Source of the DNA: an uncultured Bacilli bacterium
Lineage (GTDB): Bacteria; Bacillota_I; Bacilli_A; RF39; UBA660
DNA length: 64,000 nt
Assembly: GCA_934085825.1 (NCBI GenBank)
Contig: CAKOHR010000004.1
Location: 55,618-119,617, forward strand
Reading direction: 5' to 3'
In this document: positions 46,407 to 55,130 of the stretch, in pieces
Layout of the letters: every line of letters starts with the position of its first letter
Position numbering within the stretch: position 1 is the stretch's first letter
Notes under the pieces: generated by a model
The model's database searches: none
What the model was told of the DNA's origin: nothing
The model's input: only the letters and a program-made list of their open reading frames with translations
Position numbers and translations under genes: made by a program

Positions 46407-47134
46407 CATGGAAGAATTATTTTATAATTAACAAAATTATTTAAAATGTTATTTATATCTTGTTTTTCTTCTAAAGCATTTAAAATAAGTCTTCTTATTG
46501 TTCCCGATATTAAATCTGCTGCTTGAACTAAATAACTTTTACCTGAATCTTGATAAGTAACCTTTACATCTAAGTCACTATATACAATTGGGTTATATGT
46601 ACATGAATAATTAAAGTTGCTTATTCCATATTTTAATTCTTCAATTAACCCATCATGTAAATTATAATAGCCATTACTTTTAGTTGTTTGTTCATCAATA
46701 TTAATAATTACTTTTAATGGTTCTTTAGAGTTTATTTTATTATTTGTTATCTGGTTATTTATTACTTCTTTTATCATTCTTCTTAGTGAGTAATCTAAAA
46801 ATCTGCCTTTAGCTGCTTTATTTTCTATAATATGATTATATACATTTTGATTACTTATGACCAAACCGACGATGAAATATTTTTTTATATAATTCATTAT
46901 TCTTCTTTTATCACTGTTTTTTATATTAGTGTTCTTTATCTCAGGACATTTTTTATTACATAATTCTTTATTTGTACAATATTTACACTTAATATCATTT
47001 ATAATACTTCGGTATTGGGTTATGAATTTGTCTTTTTCTTTCTTTGATAAAAAAACTAAGCCCCCATACACACTTATTATTTCTTTTTTTGATAGTTTAC
47101 CTGAATCATCTAAGTTGATGTATATTACTTGCAT
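46406..47134 (-). CDS. DUF3800 domain protein
   Basis: 242 residues from the ATG at 47134, directly behind AGGAGGCTAAA; the longer frame starts without a ribosome-binding site. Residues 1-30 (VIYINLDDSGKLSKKEIISVYGG) and the C-terminal VQAADLISGTIRR are the two ends of the DUF3800 RNase-H-like fold, and acidic residues are in place in DDSG and INIDE. An insert with four cysteines (CKYCTNKELCNKKC, residues near 50-65) may bind metal. Members occur near phage-defence and mobile genes; activity is not established. It is downstream of ftsW on the same strand by position but has its own start signals. Confidence 0.82.
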   Translation of the reverse strand: MQVIYINLDDSGKLSKKEIISVYGGLVFLSKKEKDKFITQYRSIINDIKCKYCTNKELCNKKCPEIKNTNIKNSDKRRIMNYIKKYFIVGLVISNQNVYNHIIENKAAKGRFLDYSLRRMIKEVINNQITNNKINSKEPLKVIINIDEQTTKSNGYYNLHDGLIEELKYGISNFNYSCTYNPIVYSDLDVKVTYQDSGKSYLVQAADLISGTIRRLILNALEEKQDINNILNNFVNYKIILP

Positions 47135-47222
47135 TTTAGCCTCCTTATAAATTGATTTATATTCTATCATAAAGAAATAATTATATATATATTGTTTACA
47201 CAAATTTTACAAAAGAAAAAGA

Positions 47223-48380
47223 CTATAGAGCTTTTATTTCTCTTTTAGTCTTGTTGGTTTTATTTTCGATACTCACTCTCTCTACAACAAAAAACATAAT
47301 TATAGCATTAATTGTAAATGATCCTCCATAACTAAGAAAAGGAAGAGGAACACCTGTTAAAGGTATTAAGGCAAGTACACCTAATAAATTTACTAAAATA
47401 TGAAGAGTGAAATACCAAAATGTTCCGTAAGCTAAAATTGAACACCGTAAGTTTTCTGATTGTTTAGCAATTTTTAATATTCTAGCTAAAATATAGGTAT
47501 ATCCAAGTACTATGGCAATTCCAGTAATAAGTCCTAATTCTTCCACAATAATTGGAAATATAAAATCGGTGTGAGCTTCAGGTAAATATAGGTATTTTTG
47601 AGTTGAATTTCCTAATCCTACGCCAAATAAACCACCATTATTAATTGCTATAAAACCATTACAAACTTGATAACCAGTAGTTTCGGTATATCTTGAACAA
47701 GGATTTTTAAAGTTTAACCTTCCCTTTTGTATATTACTTAAAAAACTATTGCCAGAGTATAAAACTGCTATGACAGCAATGATAAGTCCTATTGCTATTA
47801 TTTTAATAAATTTCATTATATTATTTTGAACTACAGGAATACTTATAAATGTTAAAAATACTATTCCTGCTATAATCGCAGCACTTCCTAAATCAGGTTG
47901 CATAAATACTAAACCTATTATAATTACAGCAAATGCTAATGGAACAAAATAAGCATATATATTTTTAATTTTTTTATAATGTAATTTATTATAATATATT
48001 GCCATAAATACAACTAGTATTGATTTAGCAAATTCACTAGGTTGAACTTTAAAGTATTTCAAATCATACCAGCTTATTGCACCACCAGCTATCTTTCCTT
48101 TTACAAACAAAAAAGCAAGAGAACCTATAAGCAAAAATACTAAAGGCCATGCAAGAGCAGCATAATTTCTTGTTGGAAATCTTATTATTATTGTCATTCC
48201 TATAAAAAAAGCTACTACTATGAATATTGCTTGTCTAATAAAGAAATGATAAGGAGCATAGCCATAACGTACCACAGCTGTAATACTTGAAGCACTGTAA
48301 ATCATTACTAAACCTAGGGAAATGTATAAAACTACCATTATAAATAATGGTATATCCATTTTTGAAAATAATTTATGCAT
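47223..48380 (-). CDS. ftsW: FtsW/RodA/SpoVE family peptidoglycan polymerase
   Basis: 385 residues with about ten transmembrane helices. MIYSASS near the start, the KGRLNFKNPCSRYTETTGYQVCNG loop, GLGNSTQKYLYLPEAHTDFIFP and the C-terminal LTGVPLPFLSYGGS are the SEDS-family signatures; the wording of the PEAHTDFIF segment favours FtsW or SpoVE over RodA. It polymerises lipid II at the division site or during spore cortex formation. The start ATG has AGGAGAGAAAAATT ahead. In a sporulating host the SpoVE role cannot be excluded. Confidence 0.93.
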   Translation of the reverse strand: MHKLFSKMDIPLFIMVVLYISLGLVMIYSASSITAVVRYGYAPYHFFIRQAIFIVVAFFIGMTIIIRFPTRNYAALAWPLVFLLIGSLAFLFVKGKIAGGAISWYDLKYFKVQPSEFAKSILVVFMAIYYNKLHYKKIKNIYAYFVPLAFAVIIIGLVFMQPDLGSAAIIAGIVFLTFISIPVVQNNIMKFIKIIAIGLIIAVIAVLYSGNSFLSNIQKGRLNFKNPCSRYTETTGYQVCNGFIAINNGGLFGVGLGNSTQKYLYLPEAHTDFIFPIIVEELGLITGIAIVLGYTYILARILKIAKQSENLRCSILAYGTFWYFTLHILVNLLGVLALIPLTGVPLPFLSYGGSFTINAIIMFFVVERVSIENKTNKTKREIKAL

Positions 48381-48514
48381 AAATTTTTCTCTCCTATACT
48401 AATAGTACCACATTTATCCCAAAATTAAAGATTTTTTTTAAAACTTGGGTCATTTTAATGTCAAAAAATCGTCATTTATAATAAATTATAGTAGATACAA
48501 AAAGGAGGTATATT

Positions 48515-48700
48515 ATGTATTATTATGGAAATACTGGCTATTATGGCGGAGGATACGGTGCTCAAGCAGCATGTGGAACTCCAACATATGCTGGATATAC
48601 AAGTGGTTATGGTATTGGTGCAGCTATCTGGATTGTATTATTTATTCTTTTAGTAATCATCTTAGGTGCTGGCTGGAACTGGAATAACAATAATAACTAA
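48515..48700 (+). CDS. Small YjcZ-like membrane protein
   Basis: 61 residues. Residues 1-30 are Tyr and Gly rich (MYYYGNTGYYGGGYGAQ), followed by one hydrophobic helix (IWIVLFILLVIILGAGW) and an Asn tail. This matches the layout of the YjcZ family, small proteins linked to sporulation in Bacillus. The ribosome-binding site AAAGGAGG is perfect. An alternative overlapping frame from 48445 has no such signal and is rejected. Confidence 0.8.
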   Translation: MYYYGNTGYYGGGYGAQAACGTPTYAGYTSGYGIGAAIWIVLFILLVIILGAGWNWNNNNN

Positions 48701-48724
48701 TTAATACTGAATATATAGTTGTGG

Positions 48725-48754
48725 AAGGAAATGTTTAAATTCATTTCCTTTTTT
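48725..48754 (+). terminator. Terminator after the YjcZ-like gene
   Basis: AAGGAAATG and CATTTCCTT form a 9-bp stem, then TTTT. Confidence 0.8.
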
Positions 48755-48764
48755 GTAAATTAAT

Positions 48765-48788
48765 AAGATAGGGAACTTTCCCTATCTT
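48765..48788. terminator. Hairpin after the Rpn-family gene
   Basis: AAGATAGGGA, ACTT, TCCCTATCTT: perfect 10-bp stem. The U tract is poor on the minus strand, so it may be a weak terminator or a 3'-end stabiliser. Confidence 0.5.
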
Positions 48789-48793
48789 TGTAA

Positions 48794-49615
48794 TTATACT
48801 AATTTTTTAATTTCAGAGATTGTTAAGTTTGTTACTTCACTAATTAAATTAATATCGCAATTTTTCTTTAGCATATTCTTTGCTGTTTCAATTATTCCTT
48901 TTTCTTTGCCACGTAGTTCTGCTGACTCTTCTTTTAGTTTATCTCTGTCAAACAAGCTTTTGATTTCTGGATCGCTTACAAAATCTCTTACCATTTCAAC
49001 TGTGCTCATTAAATTCTTATCTCCTTTCGCTATTTTTTCTGCTTCTTCATAATCTTTTGCATTCATAAATTTTAGCCACCTTATACATCTTGATTTATTT
49101 TTAGAATACTCTTCTTTTTCCAAAATGTCAAGTCTTAGCAACAACATTTCCAAACCATCTTTAAGTAGTTTTTTATGATTCATCATATTAGTTAATTCAT
49201 ATTTATTTATTAAGCTATTATTTTCTTCATTAAAATTACCTTTCATGATATTTAAACTAGTTACTTTCTTAGCATTATCGTATGGTTCTTTTTTCTTAAG
49301 CTGATGGGAATATAGCATTGATGCATAAGTTAAACTCTTTTTGCATTCTGGCAACCCAAAATTATTATACATCTCAATATTAATAATTTCTCTATTTGAT
49401 AAAACAACGCATATATCAAGGTAACAATCATGAAGTTTAATATGATCATTTTGCACATATTTTTGTGGCGTAATATGTGCATCTAAAACTCTTAAATCGG
49501 AAGCAACATACTCTAGATAAGAATTTAGAAAATCCATTATAATTTTTTCATGGCTAAAAACATATTTAAATACTAAATCATTGGTGAGCCATATAAATTC
49601 TTTAGTTTCTATCAA
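48794..49615 (-). CDS. Rpn-family PD-(D/E)XK nuclease/putative transposase
   Basis: 273 residues from a TTG start (49613-49615) with AAAGGAGGCGATTACA ahead. KYVFSHEKIIMDFLNSYL, CYLDICVVLSNREIINIEMYNN with the D...E-x-E catalytic pattern, ASMLYSHQLKKKEPY and a C-terminal helix-turn-helix-like NLISEVTNLTISEIKKL are typical of the Rpn/PD-(D/E)XK transposase family. E. coli RpnA-type proteins promote recombination with a DNA nuclease activity. Such genes spread easily and are commonly single. An 8-bp inverted repeat lies in its leader. Confidence 0.85.
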   Translation of the reverse strand: MIETKEFIWLTNDLVFKYVFSHEKIIMDFLNSYLEYVASDLRVLDAHITPQKYVQNDHIKLHDCYLDICVVLSNREIINIEMYNNFGLPECKKSLTYASMLYSHQLKKKEPYDNAKKVTSLNIMKGNFNEENNSLINKYELTNMMNHKKLLKDGLEMLLLRLDILEKEEYSKNKSRCIRWLKFMNAKDYEEAEKIAKGDKNLMSTVEMVRDFVSDPEIKSLFDRDKLKEESAELRGKEKGIIETAKNMLKKNCDINLISEVTNLTISEIKKLV

Positions 49616-49632
49616 TGTAATCGCCTCCTTTC

Positions 49633-49649
49633 CATAGAAACGGTTTCTA
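49633..49649 (-). promoter_or_regulatory. Inverted repeat in the leader of the Rpn gene
   Basis: ATAGAAAC-G-GTTTCTAT, perfect 8+1+8, about 20 bases before the TTG start and next to the ribosome-binding site. Operator-like; no regulator is known. Confidence 0.45.
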
Positions 49650-49745
49650 TCCTACCACATTCAGATTGCGCTTCATGTCGAATTTTGCCACGAGTCTTAA
49701 AATTCTTTATTTTTTTTAGAAATTATAAAAATTATTCGGGAAATT

Positions 49746-49774
49746 TTGCAATTTTAGTAAAAATTTGGTATACT
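49746..49774 (+). promoter_or_regulatory. Promoter of def
   Basis: TTGCAA (49746-49751), 17-base spacer, TATACT (49769-49774), 20 bases before the start codon. Confidence 0.75.
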
Positions 49775-49793
49775 ATGTTGCAGGTGAAGAAGT

Positions 49794-50348
49794 ATGAAAT
49801 TACCAAATATAAAAATATTAGATGAAAAACATAAAATATTACATGAAGTAAGTAAGGATGTTACTTTTCCAGTTAGTAAGGAAGATAGAAAACTTGCTGA
49901 AGATACAATAAAATACTTAGAAATGAGTCAAGATGAAAAAATAGCGGAAAAATATAATCTTCGTGCTGGTATGGGAATGGCTTTTGTACAAATGGGACAT
50001 TTAAAAAGAATATTTGTAATAGCTAATGAACTTGAAGAAAAAGGAACATTCGAAGAATATATTATTATTAACCCTAAAATTATTAGTCAAAGCGAAGAAC
50101 TTATTTATGTAGGTGAAGGTGAAGGATGTTTAAGTGTTAATCGTGAAGTTGAAGGAATTGTTCCAAGACATGCAAGAATAACAATTGAATACTACGACTA
50201 TGAAGGAAATAAAAAAACAATGCGAGCTCGTGAAGATTTAGCTGTTGCTTTTCAACATGAAATAGATCATTTAAATGGCATATTATTCGTAGATAAGATA
50301 GATCCTAAAGATCCTTATAAAGATGCAAAAAAAATGCGAGAAATTTAA
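49794..50348 (+). CDS. def: Peptide deformylase
   Basis: 184 residues. Motif 1 reads GMGMAFVQ (usually GxGxAAxQ), motif 2 EGCLSV with the metal-binding Cys, and motif 3 QHEIDHLNG with the two metal-binding His and the catalytic Glu. The insertion between motifs 1 and 2 fits the type II deformylases of Gram-positive bacteria. It removes the formyl group from nascent proteins. It is monocistronic with its own promoter and terminator. Confidence 0.95.
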   Translation: MKLPNIKILDEKHKILHEVSKDVTFPVSKEDRKLAEDTIKYLEMSQDEKIAEKYNLRAGMGMAFVQMGHLKRIFVIANELEEKGTFEEYIIINPKIISQSEELIYVGEGEGCLSVNREVEGIVPRHARITIEYYDYEGNKKTMRAREDLAVAFQHEIDHLNGILFVDKIDPKDPYKDAKKMREI

Positions 50349-50362
50349 TTCTCGCGTTTTTT
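50336..50362 (+). terminator. Terminator after def
   Basis: GCGAGAA and TTCTCGC pair around the stop codon region, followed by seven T. Confidence 0.85.
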
Positions 50363-50760
50363 TATTCATTACCTTTTAAGCTAGAAACCATATCAATTTT
50401 ATTTACTTTTCGAGCTAAAAATTTTGAAACAAGATAAAATATTACAAATGTACCAACTAAAGCAATAATATAAGTAAGTGACTTTATATTAGCCCCAAAA
50501 TCATAGTGTTCTTCAATGACAGTTTTAAATAACCAATCTGTTAAATAATACTCTAAAGGAAGGCCAATAATGACAGACATAATTGCAATCCAATTATTTT
50601 GTTTAATAAATATACCTTTTATTTTCTTATCACTAAAGCCTAAAACTTTAGGGCCTAAAATAACTACAAATTCTCCCTGATTAATGCTTAAATCTACTCC
50701 ATCTAAGGCATTAAATTTTTGATTACCAATATTATATGTTTTTTTACCTCTTTTAATTCA
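50362..50760 (-). pseudogene. Chimeric remnant: ABC ATPase start fused to FtsX permease end
   Basis: The reading frame from 50757 begins with the first 40 or so residues of a MacB-type ABC ATPase (ELKEV, TYNIGNQKFNALDGV, EFVVILGP, stopping just before the Walker A SGSGKS) and jumps directly to the last 95 residues of an FtsX-domain permease (KVLGFSDKKIK, IGLPLEYYL, KIDMVSSLKG). A large internal deletion removed the rest. A one-base loss in an A run at the KKTY position breaks the frame, and no start codon is left. Confidence 0.8.
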
Positions 50761-51083
50761 ATAAAACTCCAAGTTAAATTGAGCTCCAGTGGAGCACAAT
50801 TTTGAAAAGTAAGATAGAATTTTCTAAATCTTCTCATATTTGAATAGTCGTAACCCTTACCATATTCTTTGGTTAGATTTTCTGACCATTCTTTTAAGAG
50901 TTATTACCATATTTTGCTTTTTCTTTTCCACCTTGAGCTTCCACTAATAATCTTCCAACATTCCAATAGTACTCTACTAGCTTTTTATTAGTATTTGACG
51001 CCCTTATTTGATTTTCCTAATTCAGCCTTTTTAACATAATTATTTATTTCATCATAATAATTCATTTTTATTATTTCTTTCAT
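50761..51083 (-). pseudogene. Remnant of a DUF1016 (YhcG-type) PD-(D/E)XK gene
   Basis: Reading across frames gives LVEYYWNVGRLLVEAQGGKEKAKYG, then LLKEWSENLTKEYGKGYDYS and NMRRFRKFYLTF, ending ELNLTWS: the first half of a DUF1016 N-terminal domain. At least two frame changes and one stop are present. The piece ends exactly where the ABC remnant begins, so one deletion joined the two genes. It begins at ATG 51081-51083. Confidence 0.75.
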
Positions 51084-51128
51084 TGTCAACACGCAACCTA
51101 TACATTGTTTATACAACACAACTATTAT

Positions 51129-51159
51129 GAAAAAAAATTCAGTTTATTTTTCTGAATTT
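51129..51159 (-). terminator. Terminator after recA
   Basis: Minus strand: AAATTCAG/CTGAATTT stem followed by a T run, overlapping the recA stop. Confidence 0.75.
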
Positions 51160-52187
51160 TTTTCCTTTTTTTCTTTTTTCTTTTCGATAAATCCGTAGTG
51201 TTCTCTAATTTTTTGTTCAAGTTCATCTCTAAGTGTTGGATTTTCTTTTAAGAATATCTTAACATTTTCTTTACCTTGTCCAATTTTTTCACCATTGTAA
51301 GAATACCATGCACCGCTTTTATCAATAATAGCTAAATCACTAGCAATATCAATAATTTCTCCTTCTCTAGATATTCCTTCACCATACATAATGTCTACAC
51401 TGGCAGTTTTAAATGGAGGTGCAACTTTATTTTTTACTACTTTAATATTGGTCTTATTACCTACGATTTGATCACCGATTTTAATTTGTTCACCACGTCT
51501 TACATCTAGTCTAATACTTGAGTAAAACTTTAGAGCCCTTCCACCAGGTGTAGTTTCGGGATTACCAAACATAACACCAACTTTTTCTCTTAATTGGTTG
51601 ATAAATATAGCCGTAGTTTTAGTTTTATTCATTGTTCCAGATAATTTTCTTAATGCTTGGGACATTAATCTTGCTTGAAGTCCTACGTGAGAATCTCCCA
51701 TTTCGCCATCGATTTCTGCTTGAGGAACTAATGCTGCAACGGAGTCAATTACAATGATGTCAACTGCATCACTTTTTACTAATGCATCACATATTTCTAA
51801 AGCTTGTTCACCGGTATCTGGTTGACTTAACAAAAGTTCATTTATATTCACACCTAAATTTCTAGCATAAACTGGGTCTAGTGCATGTTCAGCATCTATA
51901 AATGCTGCTCTTCCACCCTTTTTTTGTACTTCAGCAATAGCTTGTAATGCAACGGTAGTTTTACCACTTGATTCTGGGCCATATATTTCAATAATCCTTC
52001 CCTTTGGATAACCTCCGACACCTAATGCTACATCGATTGTAATAGAACCGCTGGAAGTAACGTCAACATTCATATGTTCATTATCACCAAGTTTCATTAT
52101 GGCTCCAGCACCAAATTGTTTTTCAATATCTGCTAGTACTTGCTCAAGTGCTTTATCTTTATTCTTTTCATCTTTTGTAATTTTCAT
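51144..52187 (-). CDS. recA: Recombinase RecA
   Basis: 347 residues. Walker A GPESSGKTT, IDAEHALDP, VIDSVAALVP (Walker B), the L2 loop INQLREKVGVMFGNPETTPGG, and a lysine-rich tail (EKKKEKKEKNSEK) are all standard. It forms filaments on single-stranded DNA for homologous recombination and SOS induction. A good promoter and a possible LexA box lie upstream; the gene is monocistronic and follows the sporulation block on the same strand. Confidence 0.98.
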   Translation of the reverse strand: MKITKDEKNKDKALEQVLADIEKQFGAGAIMKLGDNEHMNVDVTSSGSITIDVALGVGGYPKGRIIEIYGPESSGKTTVALQAIAEVQKKGGRAAFIDAEHALDPVYARNLGVNINELLLSQPDTGEQALEICDALVKSDAVDIIVIDSVAALVPQAEIDGEMGDSHVGLQARLMSQALRKLSGTMNKTKTTAIFINQLREKVGVMFGNPETTPGGRALKFYSSIRLDVRRGEQIKIGDQIVGNKTNIKVVKNKVAPPFKTASVDIMYGEGISREGEIIDIASDLAIIDKSGAWYSYNGEKIGQGKENVKIFLKENPTLRDELEQKIREHYGFIEKKKEKKEKNSEK

Positions 52188-52217
52188 TTTTTCCTCCTAA
52201 TACCCTGATACAACTTA

Positions 52218-52246
52218 ATTGTACCCCATGTTAAATTAAAAGTCAA
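52218..52246 (-). promoter_or_regulatory. Promoter of recA
   Basis: Minus strand: TTGACT (52241-52246), 17-base spacer, TACAAT (52218-52223). Confidence 0.75.
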
Positions 52247-52257
52247 CAAAAATCTAC

Positions 52258-52269
52258 AAACATTTGTTT
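52258..52269. promoter_or_regulatory. Possible LexA/DinR box upstream of recA
   Basis: AAACATTTGTTT keeps the AAC-N4-GTT core of the Gram-positive SOS box (GAAC-N4-GTTC) with the outer base altered on both sides. It lies 12 bases upstream of the recA -35 element. Confidence 0.35.
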
Positions 52270-52309
52270 ATTTTTTTATCAAGTTTTGACGAAATATGTT
52301 TTTTATTAG

Positions 52310-52660
52310 TTAGTTTTTAGGCTTAAATACAATAGAAACTAGAAAGGCAATAACAATCGCTCCAGTTATAACCCCGGAAGATTTACAAAGCATATTACTA
52401 AAAATGCCTAAAAAACCATCTTCTAGATACCCTTGCCAAGCAGAACTATATAAGGAATGGCCAAAGTTAGAAATTAGAACTGTTGCACCTGCACCAAATT
52501 TAGCAATTAATTTATCATAACAACCAAGAAATGATAGAAAGGCACCCATGGCAGTATAAATACTTGTAATATGTCCTGGTGTTAATTTAGTATTATCCAG
52601 TATTATTTGGGCAATTCCACATAAAGCTCCAGCAAATAAAAATGCCATTAAATAGTTCAT
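52310..52660 (-). CDS. spoVAE: Stage V sporulation protein AE
   Basis: 116 residues with about four transmembrane helices; LMAFLFAGALCGIAQIILDNTKLTPGHI at the start is the typical SpoVAE opening, and the FGAGATVLISNFGHSLYSS segment is conserved. The SpoVA proteins form a channel that moves dipicolinic acid into the spore and out at germination. The start overlaps the spoVAD stop (TAATG). spoVAA, AB and AF are absent, as in many minimal spoVA sets (AC, AD, AE). Confidence 0.93.
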   Translation of the reverse strand: MNYLMAFLFAGALCGIAQIILDNTKLTPGHITSIYTAMGAFLSFLGCYDKLIAKFGAGATVLISNFGHSLYSSAWQGYLEDGFLGIFSNMLCKSSGVITGAIVIAFLVSIVFKPKN

Positions 52661-53634
52661 TATTCCACCTCCAAACTAATTGCATGTGCAATTGAAGGAA
52701 TTGTTCCATGTTGATTAACAGTTGTTGGACTATGTAAAGCCCCAGTTGCAACTAATAATATTTTTTTATACTTTTTATTAAGTAATATTTTATTAAATAA
52801 AACAATTGGTAAACAGGCTGGACCACTTCCACCAGCATATGTTGGTTGACTATCTAAATATAGTTCACAACCAGCATCTAGACACTTCTTTAGTTTTATA
52901 TTGTAAACAGTTTCTAAATAGTCTTTAAGTATTTGACTTCCAACACAACCTAAATCACCAGTTAAAATCAAATCATAATAATTCGCATCCCTTTTAAATG
53001 CTGCTAAATGAGTGGCAATTGTTGATGCTGCAGCTGGAGCCATCGCTGCCCCCAGATTGTTGGCATCTGTTACACCTAAATCAACTGGTACACCAATTGT
53101 GGCACTTTCAATTTTTATTTTGCTATAGTTTTTACTTAAAAGAGTTGATACTGCCCCGGTTGTTGTAAATGTTGCAGTATGAGGTTTTGGTGCTCCATAT
53201 TCAACCGGATACCTAAATTGTCTTTCTGCAGTTAAATTATGACTACTTGTAATACTAATTACTTTTTTTAATTTACTACCATCAATTAAACTAGCACCTA
53301 CAATTAAACTTTCTGTAAATGTTGCACAAGCTGAATATAAGCCTAAAAATGGGACATTATAATTTTTAGCACTATAATTACTTATGGCAATTTGATTTGT
53401 TAAATCACCACCCACAAGTAAATCAATATCACTTACAGCTAAATTATTTTTACCAATAATATTATCAATAACTAATTGTTGCATCTTAACTTCTGCTTGT
53501 TCAAAAGTTTTCTCACCAATATAATAATCATCCATTACTAAATCAAGTCTTCTTAAATGACTATTTTTTTCAAATGGTCCAACTACTGTATAATAATCAT
53601 TTAAATAAACATTTTTAAATTTAAAACTAGCCAC
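52660..53634 (-). CDS. spoVAD: Stage V sporulation protein AD
   Basis: 324 residues of thiolase-like fold. VGPFEKN, EKTFEQAEVKMQQ, FLGLYSACATFTESLIVGA, ERQFRYPVEYG and TGDLGCVGSQIL are the family signatures. SpoVAD binds dipicolinic acid and is essential for its uptake. It overlaps spoVAC by 8 bases. Confidence 0.95.
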   Translation of the reverse strand: MASFKFKNVYLNDYYTVVGPFEKNSHLRRLDLVMDDYYIGEKTFEQAEVKMQQLVIDNIIGKNNLAVSDIDLLVGGDLTNQIAISNYSAKNYNVPFLGLYSACATFTESLIVGASLIDGSKLKKVISITSSHNLTAERQFRYPVEYGAPKPHTATFTTTGAVSTLLSKNYSKIKIESATIGVPVDLGVTDANNLGAAMAPAAASTIATHLAAFKRDANYYDLILTGDLGCVGSQILKDYLETVYNIKLKKCLDAGCELYLDSQPTYAGGSGPACLPIVLFNKILLNKKYKKILLVATGALHSPTTVNQHGTIPSIAHAISLEVE

Positions 53635-54064
53635 CTATAACCAACCTCACAATCACAAGAATAAATGCGGAAATAATACCATATAAAATTACTGAACCAG
53701 CAAGTTTAAAAAAATTTGAACCTAAACCAGTAATAAGTCCATCTCTTTTATACTCAAGTGCACTTGATGAAACACTATGAGCAAATCCTGTTGTAGGTAT
53801 TATTAAACCACATTTACATTTGCTAACCCAGTTATCAAAAAAACCTAAAGCTGTAAAAAGTGAAGCAACCCCAATAACAATGAGAGCAACAATAAGTCCT
53901 GACTCTACACTTGAAAAAGCAAAACAATTTCTTAAAATCATAGATATAATTTCTGCTAAAAAACCAATTAATCCTCCCACTAAAAAAGCCACTCCAAAAT
54001 TTCTTAATTTAGGTTCCCTCGGAGTATGCTTTTTAACTAACAACTTATAATCCTCTTTATTCAT
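53627..54064 (-). CDS. spoVAC: Stage V sporulation protein AC
   Basis: 145 residues, about four transmembrane helices. NLLVGGLIGFLAEII-like stretch, the FFDNWVSKCKCGLIIPTTGFAHSVSSSALEYKRDG loop split around the helices, and FKLAGSVILYG are conserved in SpoVAC, a mechanosensitive membrane component of the dipicolinic acid channel. It follows sigF at 32 bases. The gene order matches Bacillus. Confidence 0.93.
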   Translation of the reverse strand: MNKEDYKLLVKKHTPREPKLRNFGVAFLVGGLIGFLAEIISMILRNCFAFSSVESGLIVALIVIGVASLFTALGFFDNWVSKCKCGLIIPTTGFAHSVSSSALEYKRDGLITGLGSNFFKLAGSVILYGIISAFILVIVRLVIGG

Positions 54065-54096
54065 AAATATTCACCATTATTATTATGAATGAAATT

Positions 54097-54741
54097 TTAT
54101 CTACTATACATATAATCCCTCATTTTAGTTAAACTTCGTTTTTCATATCTAGATACCATTACTTGAGTAATTCCCAGTTTTCTAGCTGTTTCACTTTGAG
54201 TTAGATCTTCATAATAACGACTTTTTATAATATCTTTTTCTAACGTATCTAATGAATTTATACTATTTTTAAGTTCTATTTTATCATCTAAACTTATACT
54301 TTCTTCTTCCGCGATTACTTCATGTAAATTTCTTTCTTCATCAGATGTTTCATCCATTGATATAAAGTTACTTGTATAACTTAAAACTTGTTCTAGTTTT
54401 TCTTCTTCCATTTCAAGATATGCTGCAAGTTCTTTGTTTGATGGCACTTTCATTATTTCTTGAGAAAGTTTAGTTCTCCCCATTTCTATCATTTTAAGTA
54501 ATCTATTTATATCTTTATTTAATTTAATTTCTTTGTTATTTGCTAATGCATACATTTCACCAAATATATAATTGTATGCATATGTACTAAATTTACTTTT
54601 ACCATCATCTTTATAATTTTGATAAGCTTTAATTACCCCAAGAACACCAGCTTGATATAAATCATTTTTATCAACTCCATAAAAACGCTTAGCTATCATC
54701 CAAATAAGTCCTGTACTAGATTTAACTAATTCTTCTAACAT
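54097..54741 (-). CDS. sigF: Sporulation sigma factor, SigF/SigG type
   Basis: 214 residues. Region 2 has DLYQAGVLGVIKAYQNY and FSTYAYNYIFGEM; region 3 has MKVPSNKELAAYLEM; region 4 has LTQSETARKLGITQVMVSRYEKR. The position directly after an anti-anti-sigma gene and before spoVAC-AD-AE argues for SigF, the first forespore-specific factor. The start overlaps the spoIIAA stop by one base (TAATG). The expected spoIIAB between them is missing. Confidence 0.88.
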   Translation of the reverse strand: MLEELVKSSTGLIWMIAKRFYGVDKNDLYQAGVLGVIKAYQNYKDDGKSKFSTYAYNYIFGEMYALANNKEIKLNKDINRLLKMIEMGRTKLSQEIMKVPSNKELAAYLEMEEEKLEQVLSYTSNFISMDETSDEERNLHEVIAEEESISLDDKIELKNSINSLDTLEKDIIKSRYYEDLTQSETARKLGITQVMVSRYEKRSLTKMRDYMYSR

Positions 54742-55076
54742 TATAATGCCTCCATTTCTCTATAAGCTTCTACTTCTGTTTTAACAACTGGTAATTTCAA
54801 ATACTTACATAAATATAAATTAGCATTACTAACTCCACATACTTTAATAACTCCCTTATTGCATTTAATGTAATATTTACTGTTTAAAATGGCATCAATT
54901 CCTGAATTATCTACCATTTCTAATTTTTCAAAATTGTATACTAAGTTTTTAATTTCATGTTTTTTAATTACTGGATTTAAATAATTATTAATTTTGTAGC
55001 TAGCCTTTCTATCTAGTATTCCTTTAAGTCTTGCAAATAATATTTCATTTTTATACTCTAGCTCTAACTTAAACAT
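54741..55076 (-). CDS. spoIIAA: Anti-sigma F factor antagonist SpoIIAA
   Basis: 111 residues, a STAS domain. LEMVDNSGIDAIL contains the serine that is phosphorylated in SpoIIAA, although the preceding residue is Asn instead of Ser. In Bacillus, unphosphorylated SpoIIAA frees SigF from the kinase SpoIIAB. No spoIIAB is found between this gene and sigF, which are joined by overlapping stop and start codons. The region upstream carries a Spo0A box. Confidence 0.88.
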   Translation of the reverse strand: MFKLELEYKNEILFARLKGILDRKASYKINNYLNPVIKKHEIKNLVYNFEKLEMVDNSGIDAILNSKYYIKCNKGVIKVCGVSNANLYLCKYLKLPVVKTEVEAYREMEAL

Positions 55077-55130
55077 AATTTTCTCTCCTTACACATTAGT
55101 TTAGAAGATATTTTTAAACTTTTAAACACC

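Noticed and set aside
48445..48687. 80-residue frame overlapping the YjcZ-like gene
   Set aside because: Another frame of the same DNA, without a ribosome-binding site; the 61-residue frame has a perfect one and family-like composition.
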